Positions 39,737 to 48,593 of a stretch of DNA of 64,000 nucleotides are shown here, piece by piece. How positions within the stretch are numbered: position 1 is the stretch's first letter; every line of letters starts with the position of its first letter. The notes under the pieces are model-generated. The model did not search any database. It was not told where the DNA came from and saw nothing but the letters and a program-made list of their open reading frames with translations. The position numbers and the translations under genes are program-made. The stretch lies in contig NZ_BCZA01000003.1 of the NCBI RefSeq assembly GCF_001598475.1, positions 186,001-250,000 on the forward strand, written 5' to 3'. The DNA is from Pantoea agglomerans NBRC 102470 (GTDB lineage Bacteria > Pseudomonadota > Gammaproteobacteria > Enterobacterales > Enterobacteriaceae).

Positions 39737-40336
39737 AGTCTGTAAAACATCCTGTTTTAGGGGGCGCGCATCGTCGCATCACCCGTTGATGACCCGCAGA
39801 TTCAGGCCAGTGATAAGTAAATCTTGTCGCCAGCCCGCCAAAAGGCAAGCGAAGCTGTAACGCGAAAGTGGGCGAGTCTGACCTCTCTGCATGTTGAGGA
39901 AAAGGTTAACAAAGCTGAAAATGGCACTGACACTATTCACGCTGCGCTTATCGGGCCGTTCGCAAAACCGCATGCTAAAACTTCCTGTTTCTTGCTGGAT
40001 AATTTTTACCGCTGCGCTTTTTTCTTTTACTTCAATAAATTGCGAACCAAACCTTACTGCCTATACTTTCCAGTAAGGCTTCCGCAAAACCTTTCAACAT
40101 CCAGAGAAGCCAGCCTTTTTCTGCCGATAGCGTCACTGGCCTATACCTGCTATCTCACTCGTCCACACCGCGACAGGCCCTGATGCCTGCAACTCAGTGT
40201 CTGTGGCTTATGGCATGGATCGCCCGTCCGTTCAGAGTGGTCAGATCGATCAGTCTGCAATGCATACCCTGACGCCCTGACCCGTTTCACGACGGCTCGT
40301 CAGCGGGGAGCGTGTTGCTTTTTTTCGGGAGATGCC
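39737..40336. other. 600-base intergenic region before the trimodular gene
   Basis: No convincing gene is visible. Open frames at 39824-40183 and 39891-40076 lack ribosome sites and have no recognisable domains. It should hold the promoter of the large downstream gene. Confidence 0.5.
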
Positions 40337-43300
40337 ATGACGCCCTTTTCCAGTTTCTGGCAGGCCGGCTACGAAGGTGCCGATCATATCAATCCTGCCG
40401 GCCTTGCGCTGTCGATGAACGATCTTAACCAGCATCAGGCGCGTGCAGCAGAAGATTATGCCGCGCTGGCCCCCTTTTCCATTCGCACAGTGCGCGAAAG
40501 CGTCGGCTGGCGGTTATGTGAGCACGATGGCCGCTATGACTTCTCGACGGTCGCGGCCCGGATGCAGGCCGCAGAGCAGCAGGGCATTCAGCTGAGCTGG
40601 ACAATCTGCCACTACGGCTGGCCCGCTGGCGTCAGCCTGTTTGACCACGACTTTGTCAGCCGTTTCGCCGCCTTCTGTGGCGCACTGGCCCGCTTCCTGG
40701 CCCCCTGGTATCAGCAGGCGCCAGTCTACTCTCCGATGAATGAGATCTCCTTTGTCAGCTGGGGTATCTCGGTAGGGCTGTTCACCTGTGAGGCGATCCC
40801 TGAAGCGGATCGGGCGGATGCCGCCAAGCAGCAGCTGGTGCGCGCTACGCTGGCAGCCTGTGATGCCATCTGGCTGGCCGATCCGCGAGCCCGTCTGCTG
40901 CACTGTGATCCACTGATCCATATCGTGCCCGATCCCGCCGATCCGGCCAGCGACGTGCTGGCACGTGAGATGTGTGACACCCAGTATCAGGCATGGGACA
41001 TGCTGAGCGGCAGGCTTAACCCGGAACTGGGCGGCGCCCCACGCTATCTCGATCTGATTGGCGTGAATTACTACCACGACAATCAGTGGGAGCAGGGATC
41101 AAACCTGCGGCTTTACTGGCATCTGGGCGACAGCCGACGCCTGCCGCTGCATCGGATGCTGCAGCAGGTCTGGCAGCGTTATCAGCGGCCACTGCTGCTG
41201 GCGGAAACCAGCCACGTCGGCAGCGGACGCGGAAGCTGGATCCTTGAGATCGCCGCGCAGGTTGCGCAGGCGCAACTGGCAGGCGTTGAGCTGCACGGCA
41301 TCTGCCTCTATCCGATCCTCGATCGTCCCTTATGGGAGGAGACGACTTTCTGGACCCGCAGCGGTTTGTGGGATCTCGATCTGCTGGGGGCCGATCCCTA
41401 TGCCCGCCAGCTACAGCAACCTTATGCCAGCGCATTACGTCAGGCGCAGCGCTTTTTGCAGCACATCCACTCCTCAAAACACCCCTGTCAGGAGCACCCT
41501 ATGAAACCACCTGTTCTCATCGTTTTCAGCCATTTACGCTGGGGATTTGTTTTTCAGCGTCCGCAGCAGCTACTGACACGACTGGCACAGCACTATCGCG
41601 TGCTGTTTGTCGAAGAGCCGGTCTGGCAGGCGGGGCCACAGGGCCTGCATCAGAGCTCGCCTGCCGCTAACATCACGGTGATCCAGCCGCATACCGACAG
41701 CGACGCGCCTGGTTTCCACGACAGCCAGATCGCCCCGCTGCTGCTGTTGCTGACGCCGCTGCTGGAGGAAGATGAACAGCCGCTGATCTGGTTCTATACG
41801 CCGATGGCGCTGCCGTTGCTGACCCCTTTTGATCCCTCACTGGTGATTTACGACTGCATGGATGAGCTTTCCGCTTTTCAGAATGCACCGCGCCAGCTGC
41901 AGCAGCGCGAATCCGCGCTGATGACCCGCGCCGATCTGGTCTTTACCGGCGGCACCAGCCTCTATGAAGCGAAGCGTGACAAACATCCTCAGGTTTACTG
42001 CTTTCCCAGCAGCGTTGATGCTATCCACTTTGAGCAGGCGCGCGATCGCAGCAATCGTCATCCGATGCAGGATGCGATTCCGGCACAGCGTCTTGGCTAT
42101 TACGGCGTGCTGGATGAGCGCATAGACCTGCCGCTGATTGCGGCGCTGGCGGACAGCCACCCCGAGTGGCAGATTGTTATGGTCGGGCCGGTGGTAAAAA
42201 TTGATCCCGCCAGCCTGCCGCAGCGCGACAATATTCACTGGCTCGGCCAGCAGCCCTATCAGGCGCTGCCGCAGTTTCTGGCAGGCTGGGATGTCTGTCT
42301 GATGCCGTTTGCCATCAATGCCTCGACGCGCTACATCTCACCGACCAAGGTGCTGGAGTATATGGCGGCGCAGCTGCCGATTGTCAGTACCGCGATTATT
42401 GACGTAGCGCGGCATTACGCAGAGGAAGTGGCGGTGGCAGAGAGCCACGCGGAATTTATTGCCGCCTGTGAACAGGCAATGGCGATTGGTGCCGCAGAAA
42501 GGCTGGCGCTGGCGGGACGGATGCAGGCAAAGGTCGATGCCACCTCATGGGATCGCACCGCTGAACAGATTCATGGACTGATCCAGCAGGCGCTGACGCA
42601 GCGTCAGCCCGCACTAAGGTCGGCCAGCCAGGGCAGCGCGCAGGCGAATATCACGCCGTTAACCCCATTGATGCTGGAGAGTGAAGCCGTGCCCTGCCTG
42701 ATTATCGGAGCCGGGCCAACCGGGCTGAGCGCCGGTTATCATTACGGCGAAGGCGCGGTGCTGCTGGAGAAAAATAGCACCCCTGGCGGCTGGTGCCGCT
42801 CGATTGACGATCAGGGTTTTACCTTCGACTATGCCGGTCACATTATGTTCTCGCAGGACCCGTACGTCTTACAGCTGTATGAGATGTTGCTGGGCGACAA
42901 CCTGCACTGGCAGGCGCGTGAAGCCTGGGTCTACAGCGACGGCGTTTATACCCGCTATCCCTTCCAGTCCGCGCTGCACGGCTTGCCGGTCGAGGTGGTA
43001 AAAGAGTGCGTGCTGGGCGCTATCGAGGCGCGTTATGGCGAAACGGCAGCCGCCGCTGTGCCACTGGATCGGGTGCGGGCACGGCGGGACTGCTGCGCAG
43101 ATGGCGCGATCCCCGATGAGGGCAGCAGCACAGGCGTGGTGGAAGGCGAAGAGGATTTCCAGCACTTCATTATGCGCACCTGGGGCAAAGGCATCGCGCG
43201 TCACTTTGCCCTGCCCTACAACCAGAAACTGTGGAAGGTGCCGCTGACCGACATGGAAACTTCATGGCTGGGCGGACGCGTACCGCTGCCCGATCTGGCG

Positions 43301-44098
43301 CAGATCATTGATGGCGCGCTGCAACCGCTGGCGAAACCGGTTGGCCCCAACGCCCGTTTCGGCTATCCGCTGCGCGGTGGCTTCCAGGCGCTGATGTCCG
43401 GCTTTTTGCCGCACCTGAAATGTACGCTGGAAACGGACGCCACCCTGACCCGCCTCTACCCGCAGGCGCACGTCGCGCTGCTGGCGGATGGTCGCCACTA
43501 CCGTTATGAGCAATTAATCAGCACCATGCCGCTGCCGGAGCTGATTAAACTGATGGGCGATGAAGTGCCGGATAGTGTGCAACGGGCGGCGCAGCAGCTG
43601 AAGTTTGTCTCGGTGCGCTGCGTTAATCTGGGAATTGGCCGCGCCGACCTGACCGAAAAGCACTGGATTTACTATCCTGGCGATACGCTGTTTCACCGCA
43701 TCTTTGTGCAGGGCAATGCGAGTCCGCACTGCAACCCGCCGGGCGGTTTCGGCTTAACCTGCGAAATCACCTATAACGCGGCCAATCCGCTGCCGCTGGC
43801 GGGGGATGCGCTGATTGAGCGCTGCCGTCAGGATTGCATCAGAGTTGGCATGATCACCGCGGACGATCCGCTGCTCTGTGCCTCAGAGGTCGATATGCCC
43901 TACGCCTACGTGGTCTATGACCATGCGCGCAGCGCTAACGTGGCGCTGATCCGCCAGTGGCTGCTGACCCAGGACATTCATCTGTCAGGCCGCTACAGCG
44001 AGTGGGAATATTACAACTCGGATCACGCCTTCCTTGCCGGTAAACGCGCCGCCGAAAATGTCCGGCTGCAGCATGTCAGCGAACGGACGCTCGGCTGA
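40337..44098 (+). CDS. Trimodular sugar enzyme: glycosidase-like, glycosyltransferase, UDP-galactopyranose-mutase-like
   Basis: This 1253-residue fusion has three parts. Residues 1 to about 385 resemble a clan-A (GH1/GH5-type) barrel, with candidate acid/base Glu136 in SPMNEIS and nucleophile Glu290 in LLAETSHVG. Residues 389 to about 770 are a GT-B glycosyltransferase (FSHLRWGFVFQRPQQLL; ISPTKVLEYMAAQLPIVST). From about residue 785 comes an FAD/Rossmann domain, LIIGAGPTGLSAGY, with the UDP-galactopyranose-mutase-like blocks KGIARHFALPYNQKLWKVPL and ETSWLGGRVPLPDL. No signal peptide or membrane helix is seen. Together the parts suggest synthesis or remodelling of a furanose- or hexose-containing glycan. 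An in-frame ATG with its own ribosome site at codon 389 means the last two modules may also be made separately. Domain families are from memory. Confidence 0.78.
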   Translation: MTPFSSFWQAGYEGADHINPAGLALSMNDLNQHQARAAEDYAALAPFSIRTVRESVGWRLCEHDGRYDFSTVAARMQAAEQQGIQLSWTICHYGWPAGVSLFDHDFVSRFAAFCGALARFLAPWYQQAPVYSPMNEISFVSWGISVGLFTCEAIPEADRADAAKQQLVRATLAACDAIWLADPRARLLHCDPLIHIVPDPADPASDVLAREMCDTQYQAWDMLSGRLNPELGGAPRYLDLIGVNYYHDNQWEQGSNLRLYWHLGDSRRLPLHRMLQQVWQRYQRPLLLAETSHVGSGRGSWILEIAAQVAQAQLAGVELHGICLYPILDRPLWEETTFWTRSGLWDLDLLGADPYARQLQQPYASALRQAQRFLQHIHSSKHPCQEHPMKPPVLIVFSHLRWGFVFQRPQQLLTRLAQHYRVLFVEEPVWQAGPQGLHQSSPAANITVIQPHTDSDAPGFHDSQIAPLLLLLTPLLEEDEQPLIWFYTPMALPLLTPFDPSLVIYDCMDELSAFQNAPRQLQQRESALMTRADLVFTGGTSLYEAKRDKHPQVYCFPSSVDAIHFEQARDRSNRHPMQDAIPAQRLGYYGVLDERIDLPLIAALADSHPEWQIVMVGPVVKIDPASLPQRDNIHWLGQQPYQALPQFLAGWDVCLMPFAINASTRYISPTKVLEYMAAQLPIVSTAIIDVARHYAEEVAVAESHAEFIAACEQAMAIGAAERLALAGRMQAKVDATSWDRTAEQIHGLIQQALTQRQPALRSASQGSAQANITPLTPLMLESEAVPCLIIGAGPTGLSAGYHYGEGAVLLEKNSTPGGWCRSIDDQGFTFDYAGHIMFSQDPYVLQLYEMLLGDNLHWQAREAWVYSDGVYTRYPFQSALHGLPVEVVKECVLGAIEARYGETAAAAVPLDRVRARRDCCADGAIPDEGSSTGVVEGEEDFQHFIMRTWGKGIARHFALPYNQKLWKVPLTDMETSWLGGRVPLPDLAQIIDGALQPLAKPVGPNARFGYPLRGGFQALMSGFLPHLKCTLETDATLTRLYPQAHVALLADGRHYRYEQLISTMPLPELIKLMGDEVPDSVQRAAQQLKFVSVRCVNLGIGRADLTEKHWIYYPGDTLFHRIFVQGNASPHCNPPGGFGLTCEITYNAANPLPLAGDALIERCRQDCIRVGMITADDPLLCASEVDMPYAYVVYDHARSANVALIRQWLLTQDIHLSGRYSEWEYYNSDHAFLAGKRAAENVRLQHVSERTLG
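41489..41503 (+). promoter_or_regulatory. Internal ribosome binding site and ATG in the fusion gene
   Basis: CAGGAGCACCCTATG puts a full AGGAG six bases before an in-frame ATG at 41501 (codon 389). The next residues MKPPVLIVFSHLRWG are exactly where a free-standing glycosyltransferase would start. Confidence 0.65.
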
Positions 44099-44111
44099 CC
44101 CGGCGCAGTCG

Positions 44112-44441
44112 CTACGAAAGCCGCTGGCTGCACTTCGCGGCTTTCAGCGACTGTAACTGCGTCAGTCGCCGCTCCGCCTTCTGGCTGGCATTGTATTTCG
44201 CAATGCCATTGCCCAGCCCGAAATCCCCGACAAAGCCCAGCACGGTCAGTGCATCGAACTGGCCGGTCTGCTCAATATCACTCTGCACGCTGTGCGCTTT
44301 CACCAGCTCCTGATCCAGCGCGCTGCAATTCAGCATCGCCGTCTCTTCCGGGGTGACCGCGGACGCCTGCGGATACTGCTTGGTGGCGCAGCCGGTTAAT
44401 ACCAGCGTCAGCAGCACGATTAAGACGCTCTGTTTACTCAT
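44112..44441 (-). CDS. Small hypothetical lipoprotein
   Basis: This 109-residue protein has a signal sequence with lipobox VLTGC and Ala-Thr-Lys after the cysteine, so outer-membrane sorting is expected. The mature part is helical and contains two further cysteines. The ending LQSLKAAKCSQRLS suggests a disulphide with MLNCSALDQ. The glycine-rich middle (GFVGDFGLGNGIAKYNAS) is a motif seen in other small lipoproteins. It converges on the trimodular gene. Function unknown. Confidence 0.8.
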   Translation of the reverse strand: MSKQSVLIVLLTLVLTGCATKQYPQASAVTPEETAMLNCSALDQELVKAHSVQSDIEQTGQFDALTVLGFVGDFGLGNGIAKYNASQKAERRLTQLQSLKAAKCSQRLS

Positions 44442-44792
44442 TTTTCATTGCCTGTTTTTTATCCAGTTAATACTGTTATCGGCAGCATCCCCCGGGATCA
44501 TGAGTCTCTGACCTACCAATAATGGTCGAAACCGCTACGCTAATGTAGGATTCAGCGCGCTGCTGTCAGTTGCAGCGTGTTACCTGTAGGAAGTCACGCA
44601 GCGAACGCACATTGCCCGTTCATCACTTCTGCCAGACCTTTCAAAGAGTTAGCCAGCATGATGCTGTCATCAGCAGCGTTTAAAAAGCAAAGCCTGACCG
44701 ATAATCAGTGACGAGGCAGCCGCATAAGCAAAGCCAGACACAGAAAATTCGCGCGTCGGGTTTATCAGAGTTGTTCGAGATGAGGTTTTTCC
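44442..44792. other. Divergent intergenic region
   Basis: These 351 bases separate the lipoprotein and AI-2E exporter genes. I see no RNA gene, operator or small frame with a ribosome site that I can support. Confidence 0.5.
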
Positions 44793-46016
44793 ATGCGTTT
44801 TAAAGGATTGAACATCGGGTTTTTCATTTTGATTCTGGCTATTGCCACCCTCGGTTTTTTCGAGGTGCTTTCGCCCTATTTCTCGCCGATTTTATGGGCG
44901 GCGATTCTGGCGGTGATTTTCCATCCGCTGAAAACGTATCTGCGGATCCGAATGGGCGAACGCAATGGCCTGGCCGCGTTGATTACCCTGCTCTGTATCT
45001 GTCTGATTGTGTTCACGCCGCTGGCCATTATCGCCTCATCGCTGGTGGTCGAAACCAACGCGGTCTATCACAAACTGCAGACCAATTCGGCGCAGTTCCC
45101 GGCGGTCTTCGCCGATCTGTTGCAGCATCTGCCGCGCTGGGCAAAACATTATCTGGCTGAAAATAACCTGGATAACGCCGAACAGATTCAGCAGAAGCTC
45201 TCCTCGTTTGCCCTCAAGGGCGGTCAGTATGTGGCAGGCAGCGCCTTTATCATCGGTAAAGGGACGTTCAGCTTCACCGTCGGCTTTGGCGTGATGCTTT
45301 ATCTGCTGTTCTTCCTGCTGAAAGATGGCTCCTATCTGGTACATCTGATCCTGGAAGCGCTGCCGCTCTCAACCTACGTGAAGCATCACCTGATGGTGAA
45401 GTTTGCGGCCGTGGCGCGCGCGACGGTGAAAGGCACGGTGGTGGTCGGTATTGTTCAGGGTATTCTCGGCGGGCTGGCATTCTGGTTTACCGGTATAGAC
45501 GGCAGCCTGCTGTGGGGCGCACTGATGGCCTTCCTCTCCCTTATTCCGGCAGTCGGTTCCGCCATTATCTGGGTGCCTGCGGCGATCTTCTTCTTCGCCA
45601 CCGGTGCACTGTGGAAAGGGCTGTTCCTGGTGGGCTTCTTCGTAGTGATCGTCGGACTGGTGGATAACATCCTGCGTCCGCTGCTGGTCGGCAAAGACAC
45701 CAAAATGCCTGACTATCTGATCCTGATCGCCACGCTGGGCGGCATGGAGATTTACGGCATCAACGGTTTTGTAATCGGTCCGGTGATTGCCGCCCTGTTT
45801 ATCGCCTGCTGGAACCTGCTCTCCGGACGCGATAACCGCGAAAACATCGAAGCCATCGACGAAGAGTTTATCGAAGAAGGTAAGAAACAGTCCGATACCG
45901 CGGCAGAGGCTGCGGCTGAAGCGGCGGCGGCCTCCGCCGATGCGGCTGCAGAGACGGAAAGGAAAGTCGCGGCGTTAGCCGCCTCAGAGAAAGAAACAGC
46001 GGAAAAGAAAGCGTAA
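44793..46016 (+). CDS. AI-2E family transporter
   Basis: This 407-residue inner-membrane protein belongs to the TqsA/PerM/YdiK family, whose members export AI-2, act as antiporters, or have no known role. Eight hydrophobic segments are visible. The conserved blocks are SPILWAAILAVIFHPLKTYL near the N-terminus and GIDGSLLWGALMAFLSLIPAVG and NILRPLLVGKDTKMP in the second half. The last 60 residues form an unusual tail, rich first in acidic residues and then in Ala/Glu, that looks like a charged helix. Confidence 0.85.
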   Translation: MRFKGLNIGFFILILAIATLGFFEVLSPYFSPILWAAILAVIFHPLKTYLRIRMGERNGLAALITLLCICLIVFTPLAIIASSLVVETNAVYHKLQTNSAQFPAVFADLLQHLPRWAKHYLAENNLDNAEQIQQKLSSFALKGGQYVAGSAFIIGKGTFSFTVGFGVMLYLLFFLLKDGSYLVHLILEALPLSTYVKHHLMVKFAAVARATVKGTVVVGIVQGILGGLAFWFTGIDGSLLWGALMAFLSLIPAVGSAIIWVPAAIFFFATGALWKGLFLVGFFVVIVGLVDNILRPLLVGKDTKMPDYLILIATLGGMEIYGINGFVIGPVIAALFIACWNLLSGRDNRENIEAIDEEFIEEGKKQSDTAAEAAAEAAAASADAAAETERKVAALAASEKETAEKKA

Positions 46017-46116
46017 TCTGAGTCAACCATAAAAAACCTACTTTTCAGTTGGTTACAGACAGCTTACCTGGTTGAATCAGTTTTACTCTGACAGCAATGA
46101 ATAAGCTCACAACGCG

Positions 46117-46222
46117 CAGGGTTCTGGGTCAGAAGAGGAAAGCGTCCCGCGCCAGGACGGCGCGGGCCGAGCATGTCATGGACGACGGCCTTTGCGTCTT
46201 TCCGATCTGACCCAGTACCCTG
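46117..46222. repeat. 106-nt inverted-repeat element with two inner hairpins
   Basis: The ends pair over 17 bases with one mismatch (CAGGGTTCTGGGTCAGA, 46117-46133, against 46206-46222). Then GGAAAG (46137-46142) pairs with CTTTCC (46198-46203). The interior has a perfect hairpin CCCGCGCC-AGGAC-GGCGCGGG (46146-46166) and a smaller GCCG...CGGC hairpin (46166-46189). The whole could fold as a three-way junction RNA or be a MITE-like repeat. No matching element is seen elsewhere in the window. Confidence 0.6.
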
Positions 46223-46268
46223 AGCAGGCTCGATCCAGCAGCAATCCAAAGCCAGAATTTCCCAACCA

Positions 46269-46302
46269 TAAAAAAACCCACCTTTCGGTGGGTTCTTTTT
46301 TT
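46269..46302. terminator. Bidirectional terminator
   Basis: AACCCACC-TTTC-GGTGGGTT has an A run on its left and a long T run on its right. It can terminate the AI-2E gene and the facing small periplasmic protein gene. A degraded look-alike (CAACCATAAAAAACC...) begins near 46024. Confidence 0.88.
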
Positions 46303-46322
46303 AACCTGAGAACAGCCGCGAA

Positions 46323-46640
46323 TTAATTAGTCGCTTTGTTTTTCAGATCTTCAGCACCCTGCTTGGTTTTATCCCAGCCTTTCTCAGTGCCTTCTTTGGT
46401 TTTGTGCCAGCCTTTCTGCGTACCTTCGGTGATTTTACTGCCGGTGGTATCGCTTTTGCCTTCAGCGGCATGCTCAGACTTCAGCTTCAGCTCTTTGCCT
46501 TCGTTCTGGGTCTGATGCAGTTTTTCCTTCGCGGTATCGGCGCCTTTATGCGCTTCCGCAACGGTGTTGTCTGTGGTGGTAGCAGCAAATACCGGCGAGG
46601 CCAGCAAAATAGCAGACAGTGCAATAATTGATTTCTTCAT
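46323..46640 (-). CDS. Small periplasmic hypothetical protein with repeats
   Basis: This 105-residue protein has a signal peptide ending in VFAATT. The mature part is very hydrophilic and rich in Lys, Glu, Thr and Gly. It contains tandem copies of KGWHKTKEGTE and KGWDKTKQGAE, like an LEA-type or coiled amphipathic protein. No enzyme motif is present. A role in stress protection or envelope binding is only a guess. The bidirectional terminator lies just past its stop. Confidence 0.8.
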   Translation of the reverse strand: MKKSIIALSAILLASPVFAATTTDNTVAEAHKGADTAKEKLHQTQNEGKELKLKSEHAAEGKSDTTGSKITEGTQKGWHKTKEGTEKGWDKTKQGAEDLKNKATN

Positions 46641-46778
46641 AATTCCCTCTGTATGAATCGTTGCCGTGTAGGTTTTAATCCTGGCATAGTGTTCCCAGGA
46701 AAGATTTAAGAATAAACCAGGAATGAAAAAGGGCCAGTTTTCACCAGAAAAAGCCGCCGGTTGTAGCTTTTTCGTCCA

Positions 46779-47204
46779 TTACCAAAGTGCGAGTTGCGGA
46801 TCGTCGTCCGGTTTCGGCTGGCTTCGGCTAACGCGAGCAGGCGGTGCAGGCTGCTGCATCTGATGAGTGATCCACTGCAGTAACACCGTCACTATATAGG
46901 TCTGCTGCTCCGCGCTCAGCGGCTGGTGCTGTCCGATGTTGTGCCACTTACTCAGACAGCCACGACAGCAGGTTGCGGTGGCGTGCTGAGCGATAAACAC
47001 CGGGTGGCCGCGCATCGGCGTCTGCTTGCCATCATTTTCAGGCTGCGCAGGCGCCAGCCGCTGTGCCACAAACTCAGCGGCGTGCAGGCGCAATACCGGC
47101 TCGCCTTTGCTGCTCGCATAATCATATTCCGCGCGTCCCAGACGAAAGCGCTGGCGGAACGGCGAGCGTGACAGCCGGGTAAACAGGTCGTCAGAAACCT
47201 TCAT
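46779..47204 (-). CDS. DUF4186 family protein
   Basis: This 141-residue protein has the DUF4186 signature GHPVFIAQHATATCCRGCLSKWHNI, whose cysteines and histidines suggest a metal site. The C-terminal 30 residues are proline-rich and probably flexible. The function is unknown. It follows the cupin gene by 12 bases, so both are likely one unit. Confidence 0.8.
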   Translation of the reverse strand: MKVSDDLFTRLSRSPFRQRFRLGRAEYDYASSKGEPVLRLHAAEFVAQRLAPAQPENDGKQTPMRGHPVFIAQHATATCCRGCLSKWHNIGQHQPLSAEQQTYIVTVLLQWITHQMQQPAPPARVSRSQPKPDDDPQLALW

Positions 47205-47216
47205 GCTGATTGCCAG

Positions 47217-47489
47217 TCACTCATATTTACGTCCCGCCAGATAGCGTACGCCCTGCGACCCGAACGCCTCACGATGGAGTTCATTGGGCTGCAGATGAAA
47301 TGTCTCACCGGGATGATAGGTGGTATCGCCTTGTTCGGTACTGATGGTGATGTCACCACTCAGAATCAGTGCCAGTGCTTCAAAGGGATGTACGTGATTA
47401 TCAAGCTGGGCGGCGGCTGCACGCTCAATCAACAGAGGCTCGTCAAAACCCTGTTCGGCTAACAATTTTCTGAATTCGTGTTCTGTCAT
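47217..47489 (-). CDS. Cupin domain protein
   Basis: This is a single-domain cupin of 90 residues. The first motif HVHPFEALALILSGD and second motif HPGETFHLQPNELHRE carry the usual His/Glu metal ligands. A strong GAGGAG ribosome site precedes the ATG. The ligand is unknown. Co-transcription with the DUF4186 gene downstream is likely. Confidence 0.84.
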   Translation of the reverse strand: MTEHEFRKLLAEQGFDEPLLIERAAAAQLDNHVHPFEALALILSGDITISTEQGDTTYHPGETFHLQPNELHREAFGSQGVRYLAGRKYE

Positions 47490-47660
47490 CGCAACTCCTC
47501 AGTGTGGATCTGACCCTTAGCAGTGTAGACGATCTTTATCGCCGCTTATGGCACTCAACAGGTTACGTAAAGTAGCGCAAGCAGGGTTGTTCACCGGTCA
47601 GGCCAGTGCTGTACTTGCCGTCTCGTTACAGCCATTTTGACATCGGGATAACGCAAAAGT

Positions 47661-48557
47661 ATGTCTCAACAGGAGAAAACTGCCCTGCTGCTGATTAATC
47701 AGCGCTCGCGCAAAGGACGCGCCGAGGCCAGCCGCGCACAGTCGCTGCTGGCTCAGGCCGGGTTCACCCTGCTGCAACCGGCCGGAGATGATACCCGCAG
47801 CTACAGCGAATTAATCGCGGCGTATGCCCATCGCGTTGATGCGGTGATCGTCGGCGGTGGCGACGGCACGCTTAATGCGGCCGCGCCGGGACTGATGCAG
47901 ACCGGCCTGCCGCTGGGCATTTTACCGCTGGGCACCGCCAACGATTTTGCCCGCACGCTGGGCATTCCAGCCAGCCTGGAGTCCGCGATAAAGATTATCG
48001 CTGACGGTCAGCTGCGCGCAGTGGACCTCGGTGAGGTGAATCAGCACCTGTTTCTGAACGTCTCCAGCATCGGCTTTTCGGTGGAACTGGCGCGCAACCT
48101 CACGGCGGAATCGAAAAAACGCTGGGGAGTGGGCGGTTATGCCCTGGCGGCTTTGCGGGTGCTGCGGCAGAGCCGTCCCTTCAGCGCTACGCTGGTGCAT
48201 CAGGGCCATCGGACGCCGATCAAAACGGTTCAGGTGTCGGTGGGCAATGGACGGTTTTATGGGGGCGGCATGACAGTGGAACAGCGTGCCGCACCGGACG
48301 ATGGGTTACTGGATGTCTACAGTCTGGAGCTGCAGCATAGCTGGCAGCTCATTGCGCTGCTGCCCTTTCTGCGGCGCGGCACTCACGGTCGCTGGCGTAA
48401 CGTGCGGGCATTCAGCGCCACGGAGCTGACGATTGAGACGCGCCGTCCCCATTACATCAATGCAGATGGTGAGATTATCGGTCAGACACCCGCGCATTTT
48501 CGCCTGATCGCCAGTGCACTGCGGGTTTATGCACCGGGCGACAGCGCAGCAAAATAG
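47661..48557 (+). CDS. Diacylglycerol/lipid kinase family protein (YegS-like)
   Basis: This predicted lipid kinase has 298 residues. The nucleotide-binding motif GGGDGT is at residues 65-70, followed by PLGILPLGTANDFARTLGIP. The C-terminal half has the beta-rich NGRFYGGGMTVEQRAAPDDGLLDVY block that binds metal and substrate. YegS in E. coli phosphorylates phosphatidylglycerol in vitro. The substrate here is unknown. Confidence 0.88.
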   Translation: MSQQEKTALLLINQRSRKGRAEASRAQSLLAQAGFTLLQPAGDDTRSYSELIAAYAHRVDAVIVGGGDGTLNAAAPGLMQTGLPLGILPLGTANDFARTLGIPASLESAIKIIADGQLRAVDLGEVNQHLFLNVSSIGFSVELARNLTAESKKRWGVGGYALAALRVLRQSRPFSATLVHQGHRTPIKTVQVSVGNGRFYGGGMTVEQRAAPDDGLLDVYSLELQHSWQLIALLPFLRRGTHGRWRNVRAFSATELTIETRRPHYINADGEIIGQTPAHFRLIASALRVYAPGDSAAK

Positions 48558-48593
48558 CCCGACGGTGGGCGCGGTACCGATCGCGGTGAGAAA

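Noticed and set aside
39824..40183. A 119-codon frame in the gap before the trimodular gene
   Set aside because: No ribosome site, no domain, and composition is unlike the real genes nearby.
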